This document shows, in pieces, positions 5,008 to 5,047 of a DNA stretch of 5,047 bases. Under the pieces are notes generated by a model. That model searched no databases and was not told the origin of the DNA. It saw only the letters and a program-made list of their open reading frames with translations. This DNA is from Planctomycetota bacterium (lineage in GTDB: Bacteria > Planctomycetota > MHYJ01 > JACQXL01 > JAVHLO01). The stretch spans positions 1-5,047 of the forward strand of contig JAVHLO010000284.1 of assembly GCA_031082105.1 (NCBI GenBank). Reading direction: 5' to 3'. Positions within the stretch are counted from its first letter, which is position 1. Each line of letters starts with the position of its first letter. The position numbers were made by a program, and so were the translations under genes.

Positions 5008-5047
5008 GACTGTCATTCCGAACTCGGTTTCCGCCGCAGGCGGATCC
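5008..5047. repeat. Possible dispersed-repeat edge at the right end of the window
   Basis: TGTCATTCCGAA (about 5011-5022) followed by CCGCCGCAGGCGG (5032-5044), a GC-rich inverted repeat, resembles the TGTCATTCCGAG-type dispersed repeats that I recall from many bacterial intergenic regions. It runs off the window. An ATG at 4949 opens a frame to the edge, but it lies inside repeat sequence with GGAG only one base before it, so I do not call a gene. Confidence 0.3.

Noticed and set aside
4949..5047. Start of a new gene at ATG 4949
   Set aside because: The ATG lies within repeat sequence, the Shine-Dalgarno-like GGAG is only one base away, and the translation has no hydrophobic RnfD-like start.

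Overview
The window is high-GC bacterial DNA carrying four plus-strand genes. Read from memory of the families, the gene set (Rnf-type electron transport, a lipoprotein signal peptide, a MacB/LolCDE-type ABC exporter, apparent selenocysteine use) suggests a diderm, anaerobic or facultatively anaerobic bacterium, perhaps Desulfobacterota-like or an uncultured phylum. The sequence alone does not fix the taxonomy.

Layout: (1) 1-171 is a leader with a CACAAAG-type repeat, three CAGGAT motifs and a weak promoter. (2) 172-1029 encodes a lipoprotein with two thioredoxin-like domains, interrupted by an in-frame UGA at 319 and extended past a second UGA at 1021 to a TAG. (3) 1151-2365 encodes a four-helix FtsX/MacB-type ABC permease, interrupted by an in-frame UGA at 1865 exactly where a Cys-Cys pair is expected. 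(4) 2366-2566 is a gap with no convincing gene. (5) 2567-3235 encodes the partner MacB/LolD-type ATPase, with all nucleotide-binding motifs intact. (6) 3236-3527 holds a possible terminator, a good sigma70-like promoter and a strong leader hairpin. (7) 3528-4883 encodes RnfC, the NADH-side subunit of the Rnf complex. (8) 4884-5047 is repeat-rich intergenic DNA.

The central observation is that the first two genes look broken if UGA means stop, but make sense as selenoproteins. Each of the three UGAs keeps the reading frame across it. Each is followed by a perfect 6-bp hairpin whose apical loop begins 20-22 nt after the UGA and has a G in or next to its first two positions, which is the geometry of a bacterial SECIS element. 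The UGAs that end the ATPase and rnfC lack such hairpins. The proposed products are a 285-residue lipoprotein with Sec50 and penultimate Sec284, and a 404-residue permease with a Sec239-Cys240 pair. All three selenocysteines would lie on the outer face of the cytoplasmic membrane, so the lipoprotein, permease and ATPase may form a Sec-dependent envelope ABC system that handles thiol/selenol redox chemistry or soft metals. That function is inference; I know of no described system of this composition. RnfC appears to be a separate transcription unit.
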